Counted from the stretch's first letter, positions 1 through 8,987 are shown. The stretch: DNA of 33,969 nt from an uncultured Zoogloea sp. (GCA_937967645.1 CALBTT010000061.1:1-33969); one strand, 5' to 3'. The notes: a model not told the origin generated them from the sequence alone. Numbers and translations are program-made.

Positions 1-838
<838 letters not shown>

Positions 839-840
<2 letters not shown>

Positions 841-960
841 GCACGCGCATAAATCTACTGCGCGACTCGATCTCGCAACTCCGGTGCTCGCTGTACTCCA
901 GTACAGCTCCGCTCCTCATTGCGACCTCGGGCCTGCTCGCGACGATTTCTGCACATGCTC
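839..960. repeat. Imperfect palindromic intergenic element, copy 1
   Basis: A ~122-bp imperfect inverted repeat fills the gap between paaK and the thiolase gene. The core 851–950 is about 88% identical to a second copy at 7666–7766. The centre is GCTGTACT-CC-AGTACAGC (890–907). An intermediate arm pairs TCGCAA (873–878) with TTGCGA (919–924). The outer arms 839–855 and 944–960 match at 14 of 17 positions. No open reading frame here looks real. The paired positions differ from copy 2 in a compensating way, so a folded form in RNA or DNA seems to be maintained. Function unknown. Confidence 0.85.
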
Positions 961-989
961 AGTCGAACTCTTTTTCGAAGGAATGAAGA

Positions 990-2195
990 ATGACCGAAGC
1001 ATTCATCTGTGACGCGATCCGTACCCCCATCGGCCGCTACGGCGGCACCCTGGCCGCGGTGCGGCCCGACGATCTGGGCGCGGTGCCCCTCAAGGCCCTG
1101 ATGGCCCGCAACCCCCAGGTGGACTGGACTGCCGTGGAGGACATCATCTACGGCTGCGCCAACCAGGCCGGCGAAGACAACCGCAACGTCGCCCGCATGT
1201 CGGGCCTGCTGGCCGGCCTGCCGATCGAGGTGCCGGGCACCACCGTCAATCGCCTGTGTGGCTCCGGCATGGACGCGGTCGGCCTGGCGGCCCGCTCCAT
1301 CAAGTCCGGCGAGACCGAGCTGATGATCGCCGGCGGTGTGGAGAGCATGTCCCGCGCCCCCTTCGTGATGGGCAAGGCGGAGTCCGCCTTCTCCCGCCAG
1401 GCCGCCATCTACGACACCACCATCGGCTGGCGCTTCGTCAATCCGATGATGAAGAAGCTCTACGAAGTCCACTCCATGCCGCAGACCGCGGACAACGTGG
1501 CCGCTGACTTCAACATCTCCCGCGCCGATCAGGACGCCTTCGCCCTCCGTTCCCAGCAGCGCTGGGCGGCGGCCAACGAGGCCGGCCGTTTTGCCGACGA
1601 GCTGGTGCCGGTGGAGATTCCGCGCAAGAAGGGTGACCCCATCCTGTTCACCACGGACGAGCATCCCCGCCCGGAAACCACCCTCGAGATGCTGGCCAAG
1701 CTGAAAGGTGTCAATGGCCCCGAGCTGAGCGTCACCGCCGGCAACGCGTCGGGCGTCAACGATGGCGCCTGTGCGCTGCTGCTGGCCTCCGGGGCCGCTG
1801 CCGGCAAGTACGGCCTTACCCCCAAGGCCCGCGTGGTGGCCATGGCCACCGCCGGCGTACCGCCGCGCATCATGGGCTTCGGTCCGGCGCCGGCCGTGCG
1901 CAAGGTGCTGGCCAAGGCCGGCTTGAGCCTGGCCCAGATGGATGTGATCGAACTCAATGAAGCCTTCGCCGCCCAGGCACTGGCGGTGCTGCGCGACCTG
2001 GGTCTGCCTGACGACGGGAGCCACGTGAACCCCAATGGTGGAGCCATCGCCATGGGGCACCCCCTGGGTATGAGCGGTGCCCGCCTGGTCACCGCCGCCA
2101 CCTACGAACTGCATCGCCGTGGGGGGCGTTACGCCTTGTGCACCATGTGCATCGGGGTGGGGCAGGGCATCGCCATGATCATCGAACGAGTTTGA
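990..2195 (+). CDS. paaJ: Beta-ketoadipyl-CoA / acetyl-CoA acyltransferase (thiolase)
   Basis: A 401-residue thiolase, the usual length for the family. It should cleave 3-oxoadipyl-CoA to succinyl-CoA and acetyl-CoA, the last step of the phenylacetate route. PaaJ also acts on 3-oxo-5,6-dehydrosuberyl-CoA. The nucleophile Cys90 lies in NRLCGSGMDAV, NEAFAAQ is present, and the His357 (GHPLGMSG) and Cys387 (CTMCIGVGQG) acid/base motifs are intact. The start has a good purine-rich site (GAAGGAATGAAG) just upstream. The gene lies between paaK and the transporter gene, behind the palindromic element. PaaJ and PcaF are too similar to separate by eye, so the name rests on context. Confidence 0.9.
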   Translation: MTEAFICDAIRTPIGRYGGTLAAVRPDDLGAVPLKALMARNPQVDWTAVEDIIYGCANQAGEDNRNVARMSGLLAGLPIEVPGTTVNRLCGSGMDAVGLAARSIKSGETELMIAGGVESMSRAPFVMGKAESAFSRQAAIYDTTIGWRFVNPMMKKLYEVHSMPQTADNVAADFNISRADQDAFALRSQQRWAAANEAGRFADELVPVEIPRKKGDPILFTTDEHPRPETTLEMLAKLKGVNGPELSVTAGNASGVNDGACALLLASGAAAGKYGLTPKARVVAMATAGVPPRIMGFGPAPAVRKVLAKAGLSLAQMDVIELNEAFAAQALAVLRDLGLPDDGSHVNPNGGAIAMGHPLGMSGARLVTAATYELHRRGGRYALCTMCIGVGQGIAMIIERV

Positions 2196-2222
2196 AGCAA
2201 AACCATAAAAAGGAGACGACCC

Positions 2223-3368
2223 ATGAAAAGCCTCATGAAGAAATTCGCAATCGGCGCCATGCTGGCCCTCGGCAGCCTGGCGGCGGCGGCCAATGAACCG
2301 ATCAAGATCGGTTCGGTGCTGTCCGTCACCGGCCCGGCCGCCTTCCTCGGCGACCCCGAGCTGAAGACCCTGCAGCTCTACGTTGAAGACCTCAACAAGA
2401 AGGGCGGTGTGCTCGGCCGCCAGCTGCAGCTGGTGCATTACGACGATGGCAGCGACGCCAACAAGGCCAACGGCTTCGCCAAGCGTCTCCTCGACGATGA
2501 CAAGGTGGACATCCTGATCGGCGGCACCACCACCGGCGCCACCATGTCGATGGTGCCCCTGGCCGAAAAGTCGGGCACGCCCTTCATCTCCCTGGCCGGT
2601 GCCGTGGTGATCGTCGAGCCGGTGAAGAAGTGGGTCTTCAAGACGCCCCACACCGACCGCATGGCCGCCGAGAAGGTCTTCGAGGACATGAAGAAGCGTG
2701 GTCTGACCAAGGTAGCCCTGCTGTCCGAGACCAGCGGCTTCGGTCAGTCCGGCAAGAAGGAAACCGAAGCGGTGGCCGGCAAGTACGGCATCACCCTGGT
2801 GGCCAACGAGACCTATGGCCCGAAGGACACCGACATGAGCCCGCAGCTCACCAAGATCAAGACCACCCCGGGCGTCCAGGCGGTGTTCGTGTTTGGTCTG
2901 GGCCAGGGCCCGGCGATCGTGACCAAGAACTACAAGCAGCTCGGCATCACGCTGCCCCTGTACCAGTCCCACGGCGTGGCCTCGGATGAGTTCCTGAAGC
3001 TCGCCGGTCCGGCTGCCGAGGGCGTGCGTCTGCCGTCCCCGGCCCAGCTGATCCCCGAGAAGCTGCCCGCCGGCGACCCGCAGAAGCCCGTCGTGACCGC
3101 TTACGACAAGGCCTACAAGGAGCGCTACAAGCAGGACGTGTCCACCTTCGGCGGCTACGCCTACGACGGCCTGATGCTCGCCGTGGATGCGATGAAGCGT
3201 GCCGGCAGCACCGACAAGGCCAAGGTCCGCGACGCCATCGAAGCCACCAAGGGCTACATCGGCACCAGCGGCAAGGTGACCATGTCGGCGACCGACCACA
3301 TGGGTCTCGACCTGTCTTCTTTCCGCATGCTGGAAGTGAAGAACGGCGACTGGACGATCTCCCAGTAA
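2223..3368 (+). CDS. ABC transporter periplasmic substrate-binding protein (Leu/Ile/Val-binding family)
   Basis: A 381-residue type I periplasmic binding protein. The first ~23 residues are a Sec signal peptide (KK, then a hydrophobic stretch, then AAA-NEP), followed by the family's opening IKIGSVLSVTGPAAFLGDPE. The LivJ/Peripla_BP_6 fold is indicated by the GGVLGRQLQLVHYDD and GGTTTGATMS segments. An AGGAG-like site lies 5–9 bases before the ATG. It lies between the thiolase and crotonase genes, so the ligand is probably phenylacetate or a related aromatic acid, but the sequence alone does not show this. No permease or ATPase genes of the transporter are in the window; they may lie upstream of paaK. 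Confidence 0.85.
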   Translation: MKSLMKKFAIGAMLALGSLAAAANEPIKIGSVLSVTGPAAFLGDPELKTLQLYVEDLNKKGGVLGRQLQLVHYDDGSDANKANGFAKRLLDDDKVDILIGGTTTGATMSMVPLAEKSGTPFISLAGAVVIVEPVKKWVFKTPHTDRMAAEKVFEDMKKRGLTKVALLSETSGFGQSGKKETEAVAGKYGITLVANETYGPKDTDMSPQLTKIKTTPGVQAVFVFGLGQGPAIVTKNYKQLGITLPLYQSHGVASDEFLKLAGPAAEGVRLPSPAQLIPEKLPAGDPQKPVVTAYDKAYKERYKQDVSTFGGYAYDGLMLAVDAMKRAGSTDKAKVRDAIEATKGYIGTSGKVTMSATDHMGLDLSSFRMLEVKNGDWTISQ

Positions 3369-3382
3369 GCACCCATCACAAA

Positions 3383-3405
3383 GGCGCCCGCCTTCGGCGG
3401 GCGCC
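3383..3405 (+). terminator. Perfect 10-bp GC hairpin without U-tract, downstream of the binding-protein gene
   Basis: GGCGCCCGCC (3383–3392) and GGCGGGCGCC (3396–3405) are exact reverse complements around a TTC loop. The stem lies 15 bases after the binding-protein stop and ends just before the Shine-Dalgarno of the next gene (GGAG 3407–3410). There is no run of T after it, so it is more likely a 3'-end stabiliser or partial attenuator than a full intrinsic terminator. Confidence 0.6.
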
Positions 3406-3416
3406 CGGAGAACAGC

Positions 3417-4190
3417 ATGAGCCAACTGGTTATCAGCGAAGTCCACGATAAGGTCGGTCTGATCCGCATCAACCGCCCCGAGGCCCTCAACGCCCTCAAC
3501 AACGAGGTCGTGGATGGCATCGGAGCCGCCATCGACGCCTTCGAGGCGGATGAGAACATCGGCTGCATCGTCCTGACGGGCAGCGAGAAGGCCTTCGCCG
3601 CGGGAGCCGACATCGGCTTCATGAAGGACTTCGACTACATGCACGCCTACAAAACGGACTTCATCACCCGCAACTGGGAGCGCATCAAGACCGCCCGCAA
3701 GCCGGTGATTGCCGCCGTATCGGGCTTCGCCCTCGGTGGCGGCTGCGAGATGGCGATGATGTGCGACATGATCTTCGCCTCCGATACCGCCCGCTTCGGA
3801 CAACCGGAGATCCGCCTGGGCACCATGCCCGGCGCCGGTGGTACCCAGCGCCTGCCCCGCGCCGTGGGCAAGGCCAAGGCCATGGACCTGTGCCTGACCG
3901 CCCGCATGATGGACGCGACCGAAGCCGAGAAGGCCGGTCTGGTGGCCCGCGTGATCCCCGCCGAGCGTCTGCTCGAGGAGACCCTCGAAGCGGCCCGCAT
4001 CATTGCTGGCTACTCGCTGCCGGTGGTCATGATGATCAAGGAATCGGTGAACCGCGCCTACGAGAGCAGCCTCAACGAAGGCCTGTTGTTCGAGCGTCGG
4101 GTCTTCCATTCGGCCTTCGCCCTCGAAGACCAGAAGGAAGGCATGGCGGCCTTCGTCGAGAAGCGCAAGCCGGCCTTCAAGAACCGTTGA
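3417..4190 (+). CDS. paaF: Enoyl-CoA hydratase (PaaF type)
   Basis: A 257-residue crotonase-family protein. It probably hydrates 2,3-dehydroadipyl-CoA to 3-hydroxyadipyl-CoA. The oxyanion-hole stretch AFAAGADIGFM and the two catalytic glutamates expected of a true hydratase are visible, one in GGGCEMAM and one in FGQPEIRLGTMPGAGGTQRL. The closing FVEKRKPAFKNR is typical of the family. GGAG lies 6 bases before the ATG. The gene is followed after 8 bases by a second crotonase gene. Short-chain enoyl-CoA hydratases cannot be told apart reliably by eye, so the paaF name relies on the neighbourhood. Confidence 0.85.
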   Translation: MSQLVISEVHDKVGLIRINRPEALNALNNEVVDGIGAAIDAFEADENIGCIVLTGSEKAFAAGADIGFMKDFDYMHAYKTDFITRNWERIKTARKPVIAAVSGFALGGGCEMAMMCDMIFASDTARFGQPEIRLGTMPGAGGTQRLPRAVGKAKAMDLCLTARMMDATEAEKAGLVARVIPAERLLEETLEAARIIAGYSLPVVMMIKESVNRAYESSLNEGLLFERRVFHSAFALEDQKEGMAAFVEKRKPAFKNR

Positions 4191-4198
4191 GCACCGCC

Positions 4199-4990
4199 AT
4201 GAGCACGACTTACGCAACCCTCGAGATCGAGCGCAAGGGCGCTGTGGCCACCCTCTGGATGAACCGTCCGGAGGTGCTCAACGCCTTCAATGAAGAACTG
4301 ATCCGTGACCTGGCCGGCGCCTGCGCCGAGCTGGACGCCGATGCGTCAGTGCGGGTGGTGGTGCTGGCCGGCCGCGGCAAGCACTTCTCCGCCGGCGCCG
4401 ACCTCAACTGGATGCAGCGCGCCTCCGGCTACAGCGAGGCCGAGAACCAGGCCGATGCCCGCATCTTTGCCGGCATGCTGCAGGCCTTGTCCGGCATGTC
4501 CAAGCCCACCATTGCCCGCATCCAGGGCGCGGCCCTGGGCGGTGGAACCGGCCTGGCAGCGGCCTGCGACATGGCGGTGGCCGCCGACAACGCGGTGTTC
4601 TCCACCTCGGAAGTGAAGTTCGGAATCATCCCGGCGGTGATCAGCCCCTACGTGCTGCGGGCCATCGGTCCGCGCCATGCGCTGCGCTACTTTCAGAGCG
4701 CCGAGCGGATCGACGCCGAGCAGGCCCGGGCGATCGGCCTGGTCAATGAGGTGGTTCCCCTCGATCAACTCGATGCCGGCGTCGCCAGCATCGTCGAGCC
4801 CCTGCTGGCCGGTGGTCCCAAAGCCCAGCAGGCCGCCAAGCAGCTCATCGCGGCCGTGACCGGCAAGCCCATCGACGCCGCGGTCGCCGAGGAAACCGCC
4901 ACCCGCATCGCCCGCCAGCGGGCTACCGACGAAGCCAAGGACGGCATCGCCGCATTCCTGGAGAAACGCCCCCCGGCCTGGCTGGCCTGA
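4199..4990 (+). CDS. Enoyl-CoA hydratase/isomerase family protein (paaG position, LiuC-like sequence)
   Basis: A 263-residue crotonase-family enzyme. The ATG at 4199 is chosen because it follows the preceding stop by 8 bases and gives the usual N-terminus (ATLEIERKGAVATLWMNRPE). Family signatures are HFSAGADLNWM and GAALGGGTGLAAACD. The stretch SEVKFGIIPAVISPYVLRAI resembles methylglutaconyl-CoA or geranyl-type hydratases (LiuC/AtuE) more than ring-epoxide isomerase PaaG, which from memory has a different segment at this point. It could still act in the phenylacetate pathway, or handle branched or other acyl-CoAs. The symbol is left empty for that reason. Confidence 0.8.
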   Translation: MSTTYATLEIERKGAVATLWMNRPEVLNAFNEELIRDLAGACAELDADASVRVVVLAGRGKHFSAGADLNWMQRASGYSEAENQADARIFAGMLQALSGMSKPTIARIQGAALGGGTGLAAACDMAVAADNAVFSTSEVKFGIIPAVISPYVLRAIGPRHALRYFQSAERIDAEQARAIGLVNEVVPLDQLDAGVASIVEPLLAGGPKAQQAAKQLIAAVTGKPIDAAVAEETATRIARQRATDEAKDGIAAFLEKRPPAWLA

Positions 4991-5060
4991 GGTCGGACCC
5001 CCTACATAACCGAATCCCGGCTAAGCCTCCAGCTCGCCGGCTAAAGGAAGGAGAGAGCAG

Positions 5061-6068
5061 ATGTATACCCAGGCAATGGATATTCCCGACGAATCCGGCA
5101 AGAAGCTGGCCAGCGTCGCCACCACCGTCAGCGACCAGGAAGCGGCCTTCGAGGCGCGCATCGACGCGGACGGCCGCATCGAGCCCCAGGACTGGATGCC
5201 CGAGGCCTACCGCAAGACCCTCGTGCGCCAGATCAGCCAGCACGCCCACAGCGAGATCGTCGGCATGCTGCCGGAAGGCAACTGGATCTCCCGCGCCCCC
5301 AGCCTCAAGCGCAAGGCCATCCTGATCGCCAAGGTGCAGGACGAGGGCGGCCACGGTCTCTACCTGTACTCGGCCGCCGAGACCCTCGGCACCAGCCGCG
5401 ACCAGATGCTGGAAGGCCTGCACTCCGGCAAGGCCAAGTACAGCTCGATCTTCAACTACCCGACCCTCAACTGGGCCGACGTGGGTGTGATCGGCTGGCT
5501 GGTGGATGGCGCCGCGATCATGAACCAGATCCCCCTGTGCCGCTGCTCCTATGGCCCCTACGCCCGCGCCATGATCCGCGTCTGCAAGGAAGAATCCTTC
5601 CACCAGCGCCAGGGCTACGAAGCCCTGCTGGTGATGATGCAGGGTACCGAGGCCCAGAAGGCCATGGTCCAGGATGCGGTGAACCGCCTGTGGTGGAAGT
5701 GCCTGGCGATGTTCGGGCCTCCGGACGCCGACAGCCCGCACAGCGCCCAGGGCATGCGCTGGGGCATCAAGCGCATCAGCAACGACGAGCTGCGCCAGAA
5801 GTTCATCGACGCCACCGTGCCCCAGGCCAAGGTACTCGGCGTGACCCTGCCGGACCCGGACCTGAAGTGGAACGAGGAGCGCCAGCATTACGACTACGGC
5901 CAGATCGACTGGCAGGAATTCTGGAACACCGTGGAAGGCAACGGCCCCTGCAACAAGGAGCGCCTCGCCACCCGCGTGAAGGCCCACAACGACGGCCAAT
6001 GGGTGCGCGACGCCGCCCTGGCCTACACCCGCAAACAACAACAACGCGCACAAAAGGAGGCAGCATGA
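5061..6068 (+). CDS. paaA: Ring-1,2-phenylacetyl-CoA epoxidase, catalytic subunit A
   Basis: A 335-residue ferritin-like diiron protein, the catalytic subunit of the PaaABCE multicomponent monooxygenase that epoxidises the ring of phenylacetyl-CoA. Candidate iron ligands lie in HAHSEIVGM (Glu65), VQDEGGHG (Glu95, His98) and CKEESFHQRQG (Glu177/178, His181), matching the paired E…ExxH layout of the family. A strong site, AGGAAGGAGAGAG, precedes the ATG; a second in-frame Met five codons later (MDIPDESGKK) is possible. It overlaps paaB by ATGA, indicating translational coupling. Confidence 0.95.
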   Translation: MYTQAMDIPDESGKKLASVATTVSDQEAAFEARIDADGRIEPQDWMPEAYRKTLVRQISQHAHSEIVGMLPEGNWISRAPSLKRKAILIAKVQDEGGHGLYLYSAAETLGTSRDQMLEGLHSGKAKYSSIFNYPTLNWADVGVIGWLVDGAAIMNQIPLCRCSYGPYARAMIRVCKEESFHQRQGYEALLVMMQGTEAQKAMVQDAVNRLWWKCLAMFGPPDADSPHSAQGMRWGIKRISNDELRQKFIDATVPQAKVLGVTLPDPDLKWNEERQHYDYGQIDWQEFWNTVEGNGPCNKERLATRVKAHNDGQWVRDAALAYTRKQQQRAQKEAA

Positions 6069-6361
6069 ACACCCCCGCCCTCAAGGAATGGCCCCTCTGG
6101 GAAGTCTTCGTCCGCAGCAAGCAAGGCCTCGAGCACAAGCACTGCGGCAGCCTCCACGCCGCCGATGCGGCCCAGGCCCTGCACATGGCCCGCGACGTCT
6201 ACACCCGCCGCCAGGAAGGCGTGAGCATCTGGGTGGTGCCGTCCGCCGCCATCACGGCCAGCAACCCGGATGACAAGGGCGAGCTGTTCGATCCGGCTGC
6301 CGACAAGATCTACCGTCATCCGACCTTCTACACGATCCCGGAAGAAGTGGGGCACATGTAA
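6065..6361 (+). CDS. paaB: Phenylacetyl-CoA epoxidase subunit B
   Basis: A 98-residue protein matching PaaB in length and in its opening WPLWEVFVRSKQGLEHKHCG; SLHAADAAQALHMARDVYTRR follows, and the protein closes on a YTIPEEVGHM-like C-terminus. PaaB is a small structural subunit that bridges PaaAC assemblies in the epoxidase complex. It starts inside the paaA stop (4-base overlap), and its stop TAA shares one base with the paaC ATG, so A, B and C are likely made in fixed ratio. Confidence 0.95.
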   Translation: MNTPALKEWPLWEVFVRSKQGLEHKHCGSLHAADAAQALHMARDVYTRRQEGVSIWVVPSAAITASNPDDKGELFDPAADKIYRHPTFYTIPEEVGHM

Positions 6362-7143
6362 TGAACGCGCCTGTCGATTACCTCCTGCACCTGGCGGACA
6401 ACGCGGTCGTGCTCGGCCAGCGCAATGCCGAGTGGTGCGGCCACGGCCCGATCCTCGAGGAAGACATCGCCATGGGCAACGTCAGCCTCGACTACATCGG
6501 CCAGGCCCGCCTGCTGTATCAGCTAGCCGCCACCCGCCTGGGCGGCGATGCCACCGAAGACAAGCTGGCCTACTTCCGCGACGAGACCCAGTTCCGCAAC
6601 TACACCCTGCTGGAGCTGCCGCATAACGGCCCGCTGGTCGGCTATGCGGTGTCCGACCGGGACTACGCCACCACCATCGTGCGCAACTTCCTGTACGGCG
6701 CCCTGATGGTGCTGGTGTGGGAAGCCCTCGAGAAATCTCCGGATGCCGACCTGGCGGCCATCGCTGCCAAGTCTCTCAAGGAGGCCCGCTACCACCTGCA
6801 CCATGCCGCCGACTGGGTGGTGCGCTTTGGTGACGGCACCGAGGAGTCCCACAAGCGCGCCCAGGCCGCGGTGGATCATCTGTTCCCCTACACCGAGGAG
6901 TTCTGGACCGCCAGCGCCGCCGAAGACGCGGCGGTGGCCGCCGGAGCCGGGGTGGACATGGGCAGCCTGCGCGCCGCCTGGGATGCCATCGTCAACGAGA
7001 CCCTCAGCGAGGCCACCCTGGTGCGCCCGCAGGTCCGTGGCTACATCCCCGAAGGCAAGCACGGCCGGCATTCCGAGCACCTGGGTTACCTGCTCGGCGA
7101 GATGCAGGGCCTGGCCCGCGCTCACCCGGGCGCCACCTGGTAA
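6361..7143 (+). CDS. paaC: Phenylacetyl-CoA epoxidase subunit C
   Basis: A 260-residue ferritin-like structural subunit that pairs with PaaA but lacks a functional diiron site. Recognisable stretches are LGQRNAEWCGHGPILEEDIA, SLDYIGQARLLYQ and KEARYHLHHAADWVVRFGDG; the end (GRHSEHLGYLLGEMQGLAR) is typical. It overlaps the paaB stop by one base and is followed after 10 bases by paaD. Confidence 0.95.
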   Translation: MNAPVDYLLHLADNAVVLGQRNAEWCGHGPILEEDIAMGNVSLDYIGQARLLYQLAATRLGGDATEDKLAYFRDETQFRNYTLLELPHNGPLVGYAVSDRDYATTIVRNFLYGALMVLVWEALEKSPDADLAAIAAKSLKEARYHLHHAADWVVRFGDGTEESHKRAQAAVDHLFPYTEEFWTASAAEDAAVAAGAGVDMGSLRAAWDAIVNETLSEATLVRPQVRGYIPEGKHGRHSEHLGYLLGEMQGLARAHPGATW

Positions 7144-7153
7144 GGCCGACGCC

Positions 7154-7654
7154 ATGAGCACTGTCGTGGAGCAGGTCTGGGCGACCCTCGAACACCTGAC
7201 TGACCCGGAGATCCCCGTGGTGACCCTGCGTGAGCTGGGCATCCTCCGGGATGTGACGGAGACGCCAGACGGCGTGGAGGTGGTCATCACACCCACCTAC
7301 ACGGGTTGTCCGGCCATGGGGCAGATCGAGGACGACGTGAAGGCCAGCCTGAGCCAGGCCGGTATCCCCGCGCGGGTCGTGACCCGCCTGGCCCCGGCCT
7401 GGACCACCGACTGGATGAGCGACGAGGCCAAGGAGAAGTTGCGCGCCTACGGCATCGCGCCGCCGCACACCACCCGGCCGGACGTCAGTGTCGTGAAGTT
7501 CATGCGGCACCGGCCCGCCCCCGATGCGGTGGCCTGCCCACGCTGCGGCTCGACCCACACCGTCGTCTCGTCCCAGTTCGGTTCCACGGCCTGCAAGGCG
7601 CTCTACAAGTGCCTGGACTGCCAGGAACCTTTTGATTACTTCAAGCCCTACTGA
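7154..7654 (+). CDS. paaD: PaaD, MIP18/DUF59-family accessory protein of the epoxidase
   Basis: A 166-residue protein with an N-terminal MIP18/DUF59 domain (LTDPEIPVVTLRELGIL, then TPTYTGCPAMGQIEDDV) and a C-terminal four-cysteine motif (CPRCGS … ACKALYKCLDC, about residues 129–154) likely to bind metal. PaaD is required for epoxidase function in vivo and is thought to help Fe-S or diiron assembly; it is not part of the purified core complex. The ATG at 7154 is chosen because it gives the family N-terminus and sits 10 bases after paaC; the open frame extends upstream but overlaps paaC. Confidence 0.93.
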   Translation: MSTVVEQVWATLEHLTDPEIPVVTLRELGILRDVTETPDGVEVVITPTYTGCPAMGQIEDDVKASLSQAGIPARVVTRLAPAWTTDWMSDEAKEKLRAYGIAPPHTTRPDVSVVKFMRHRPAPDAVACPRCGSTHTVVSSQFGSTACKALYKCLDCQEPFDYFKPY

Positions 7655-7655
7655 C

Positions 7656-7774
7656 GCCCATGAATAAATCTACTGCGCGTCCCGATCCTGCGATTCCGGT
7701 GCTCGCTGTACATCGAGTACAGCTCCGCTCCTCGTCGCAGCCTCGGGCCTGCTCGCTACGATTTCTTCATGGGC
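7656..7774. repeat. Imperfect palindromic intergenic element, copy 2
   Basis: The second copy of the element at 839–960, in the 155-base gap between paaD and paaE. Outer arms GCCCATGAATAAATC (7656–7670) and GATTTCTTCATGGGC (7760–7774) are complementary at 14 of 15 positions, although their outer bases differ from copy 1. The intermediate arm is CTGCGA (7688–7693) with TCGCAG (7735–7740); three of its six pairs are changed on both sides relative to copy 1. The centre pairs GCTGTAC with GTACAGC around ATCGA. Same orientation as copy 1. Confidence 0.85.
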
Positions 7775-7809
7775 TCGACTTGGTCAGGGCTTTCGGAGCT
7801 TAAAACATC

Positions 7810-8907
7810 ATGACAGCACTCCGTTTTCAAGAACTTGCCGTCAAACGGGTCAGCCCCGAAGCGGCTGGCGCGGTGGCCATCACCCTCGCCATTCCCGAGG
7901 CCGAGCGGGAGCGCTTCGCTTTCGAGCCGGGTCAGTTCCTGACCCTGCGCGCCACCATCAATGGGCAGGACGTGCGCCGTAGCTATTCCATCAGCAGCCC
8001 GCGCAGCCGTCTGGCCAAGGCGGGCGAGCTGGAGGTGGGCATCCGTCCGGTGGAGGGCGGCCTGTTCTCCAACTGGGCAGCCACCTCCGTCAAGGCGGGC
8101 GACACCATCCAGGTGATGCCGCCGGATGGCCGCTTCACCGTGAAGAAGAAGCGGGCGATCCACCGGGTCGGATTCGCGGCGGGCTCAGGCATCACCCCGA
8201 TCCTGTCGATTGCGGCCACCACCCTGGAGGAGCAGCCGGAATCCAAGTTCACCCTGGTCTACGGCAATCGCCGCATGTCCACGGTGATGTTCAACGAGGC
8301 GCTGCAGGACCTCAAGGACCGCTACCGCGACCGCCTGACCCTGATCCATGTGCTGTCCCGTCAGGCCCAGGAAGTCGACCTGCTGCAGGGCCGCATCGAC
8401 GGTGACAAGGTGCGCGAGATCATCAAGTCTCTGCTGCCGGTGGGCAGCATGGACGAGGTCTTCATCTGTGGCCCGGACGCGATGATCACGGCGACCGAGA
8501 CCGCCCTGATCGAGGCCGGTGTGCCGGCTGACCGGGTGCGCACCGAGCGTTTCACCGTCGGCCTGCCGGAAGGCGCCAAGCCGGTGGGCGCGGCGACCGC
8601 CGCCGCGGCCTCGGCCCAGGCGGCCAAGGACATCGCGCTGACCGTGGTGCTCGACGGGAAGGAGCATGAGATCGCCATCGGCCCCGACGAGCACGTGCTG
8701 GATGCGGCGCTCAACGCTGGCCTTGATCTGCCCTTCTCGTGCAAGGCCGGGGTGTGCTGCACCTGCCGCGCCAAGGTGCTGGAAGGCAGCGTCGTGATGG
8801 ACAAGAACTACACCCTCGAGGCCCCGGAGGTGGAGCAGGGCTTCGTGCTCAGCTGCCAGGCACGGGCCACCACCAAGCGCTTGCTGGTCAGCTTCGACGA
8901 GCGCTGA
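7810..8907 (+). CDS. paaE: Phenylacetyl-CoA epoxidase reductase subunit E
   Basis: A 365-residue oxidoreductase that passes electrons from NAD(P)H through FAD and a 2Fe-2S cluster to PaaA. Domains in order are an FAD-binding ferredoxin-reductase barrel (RRSYSISSP, about 57–65), a nucleotide-binding domain (GSGITPILSI; VFICGPDAM), an Ala-rich linker near residue 260, and a plant-type 2Fe-2S ferredoxin with Cys311, Cys316, Cys319 and Cys349 (CKAGVCCTC … LSC). It is the last gene of the block. Unlike paaABCD it is not overlapped or closely spaced with its predecessor but separated by the palindromic element. GGAG lies 10 bases before the ATG. Confidence 0.95.
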   Translation: MTALRFQELAVKRVSPEAAGAVAITLAIPEAERERFAFEPGQFLTLRATINGQDVRRSYSISSPRSRLAKAGELEVGIRPVEGGLFSNWAATSVKAGDTIQVMPPDGRFTVKKKRAIHRVGFAAGSGITPILSIAATTLEEQPESKFTLVYGNRRMSTVMFNEALQDLKDRYRDRLTLIHVLSRQAQEVDLLQGRIDGDKVREIIKSLLPVGSMDEVFICGPDAMITATETALIEAGVPADRVRTERFTVGLPEGAKPVGAATAAAASAQAAKDIALTVVLDGKEHEIAIGPDEHVLDAALNAGLDLPFSCKAGVCCTCRAKVLEGSVVMDKNYTLEAPEVEQGFVLSCQARATTKRLLVSFDER

Positions 8908-8951
8908 CGGCGACAGGGGAGGGCGCCATCCTCTCCGCACCCTGCAATGCA

Positions 8952-8987
8952 ATACGGCCGACGGGATTTCCGTCGGCCGTATCGTTT
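8952..8987. terminator. Terminator hairpin between paaE and mltD-like gene
   Basis: ATACGGCCGACGG (8952–8964) and CCGTCGGCCGTAT (8970–8982) form a perfect 13-bp stem around GATTT, followed by CGTTTG. It lies between convergent genes, 45 bases past the paaE stop and about 30 bases past the stop of the opposing gene, so it can serve both strands. The T-run is weak. Confidence 0.8.

Noticed and set aside
3383..3405. Stable C(UUCG)G tetraloop in the hairpin after the binding-protein gene
   Set aside because: The arms pair fully with a TTC loop instead; a UUCG loop would put the arms out of register.
855..4217. Very long open frame on the minus strand opposite the thiolase, binding protein and crotonase genes
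   Set aside because: It is the mirror of strongly biased GC-rich codons in well-recognised plus-strand genes; its His/Gly/Val-rich translation has no domain.
4991..5060. Repeated CGGCTAA motif before paaA as an operator
   Set aside because: Only two short imperfect copies; no match I can name with confidence, and no promoter elements beside them.
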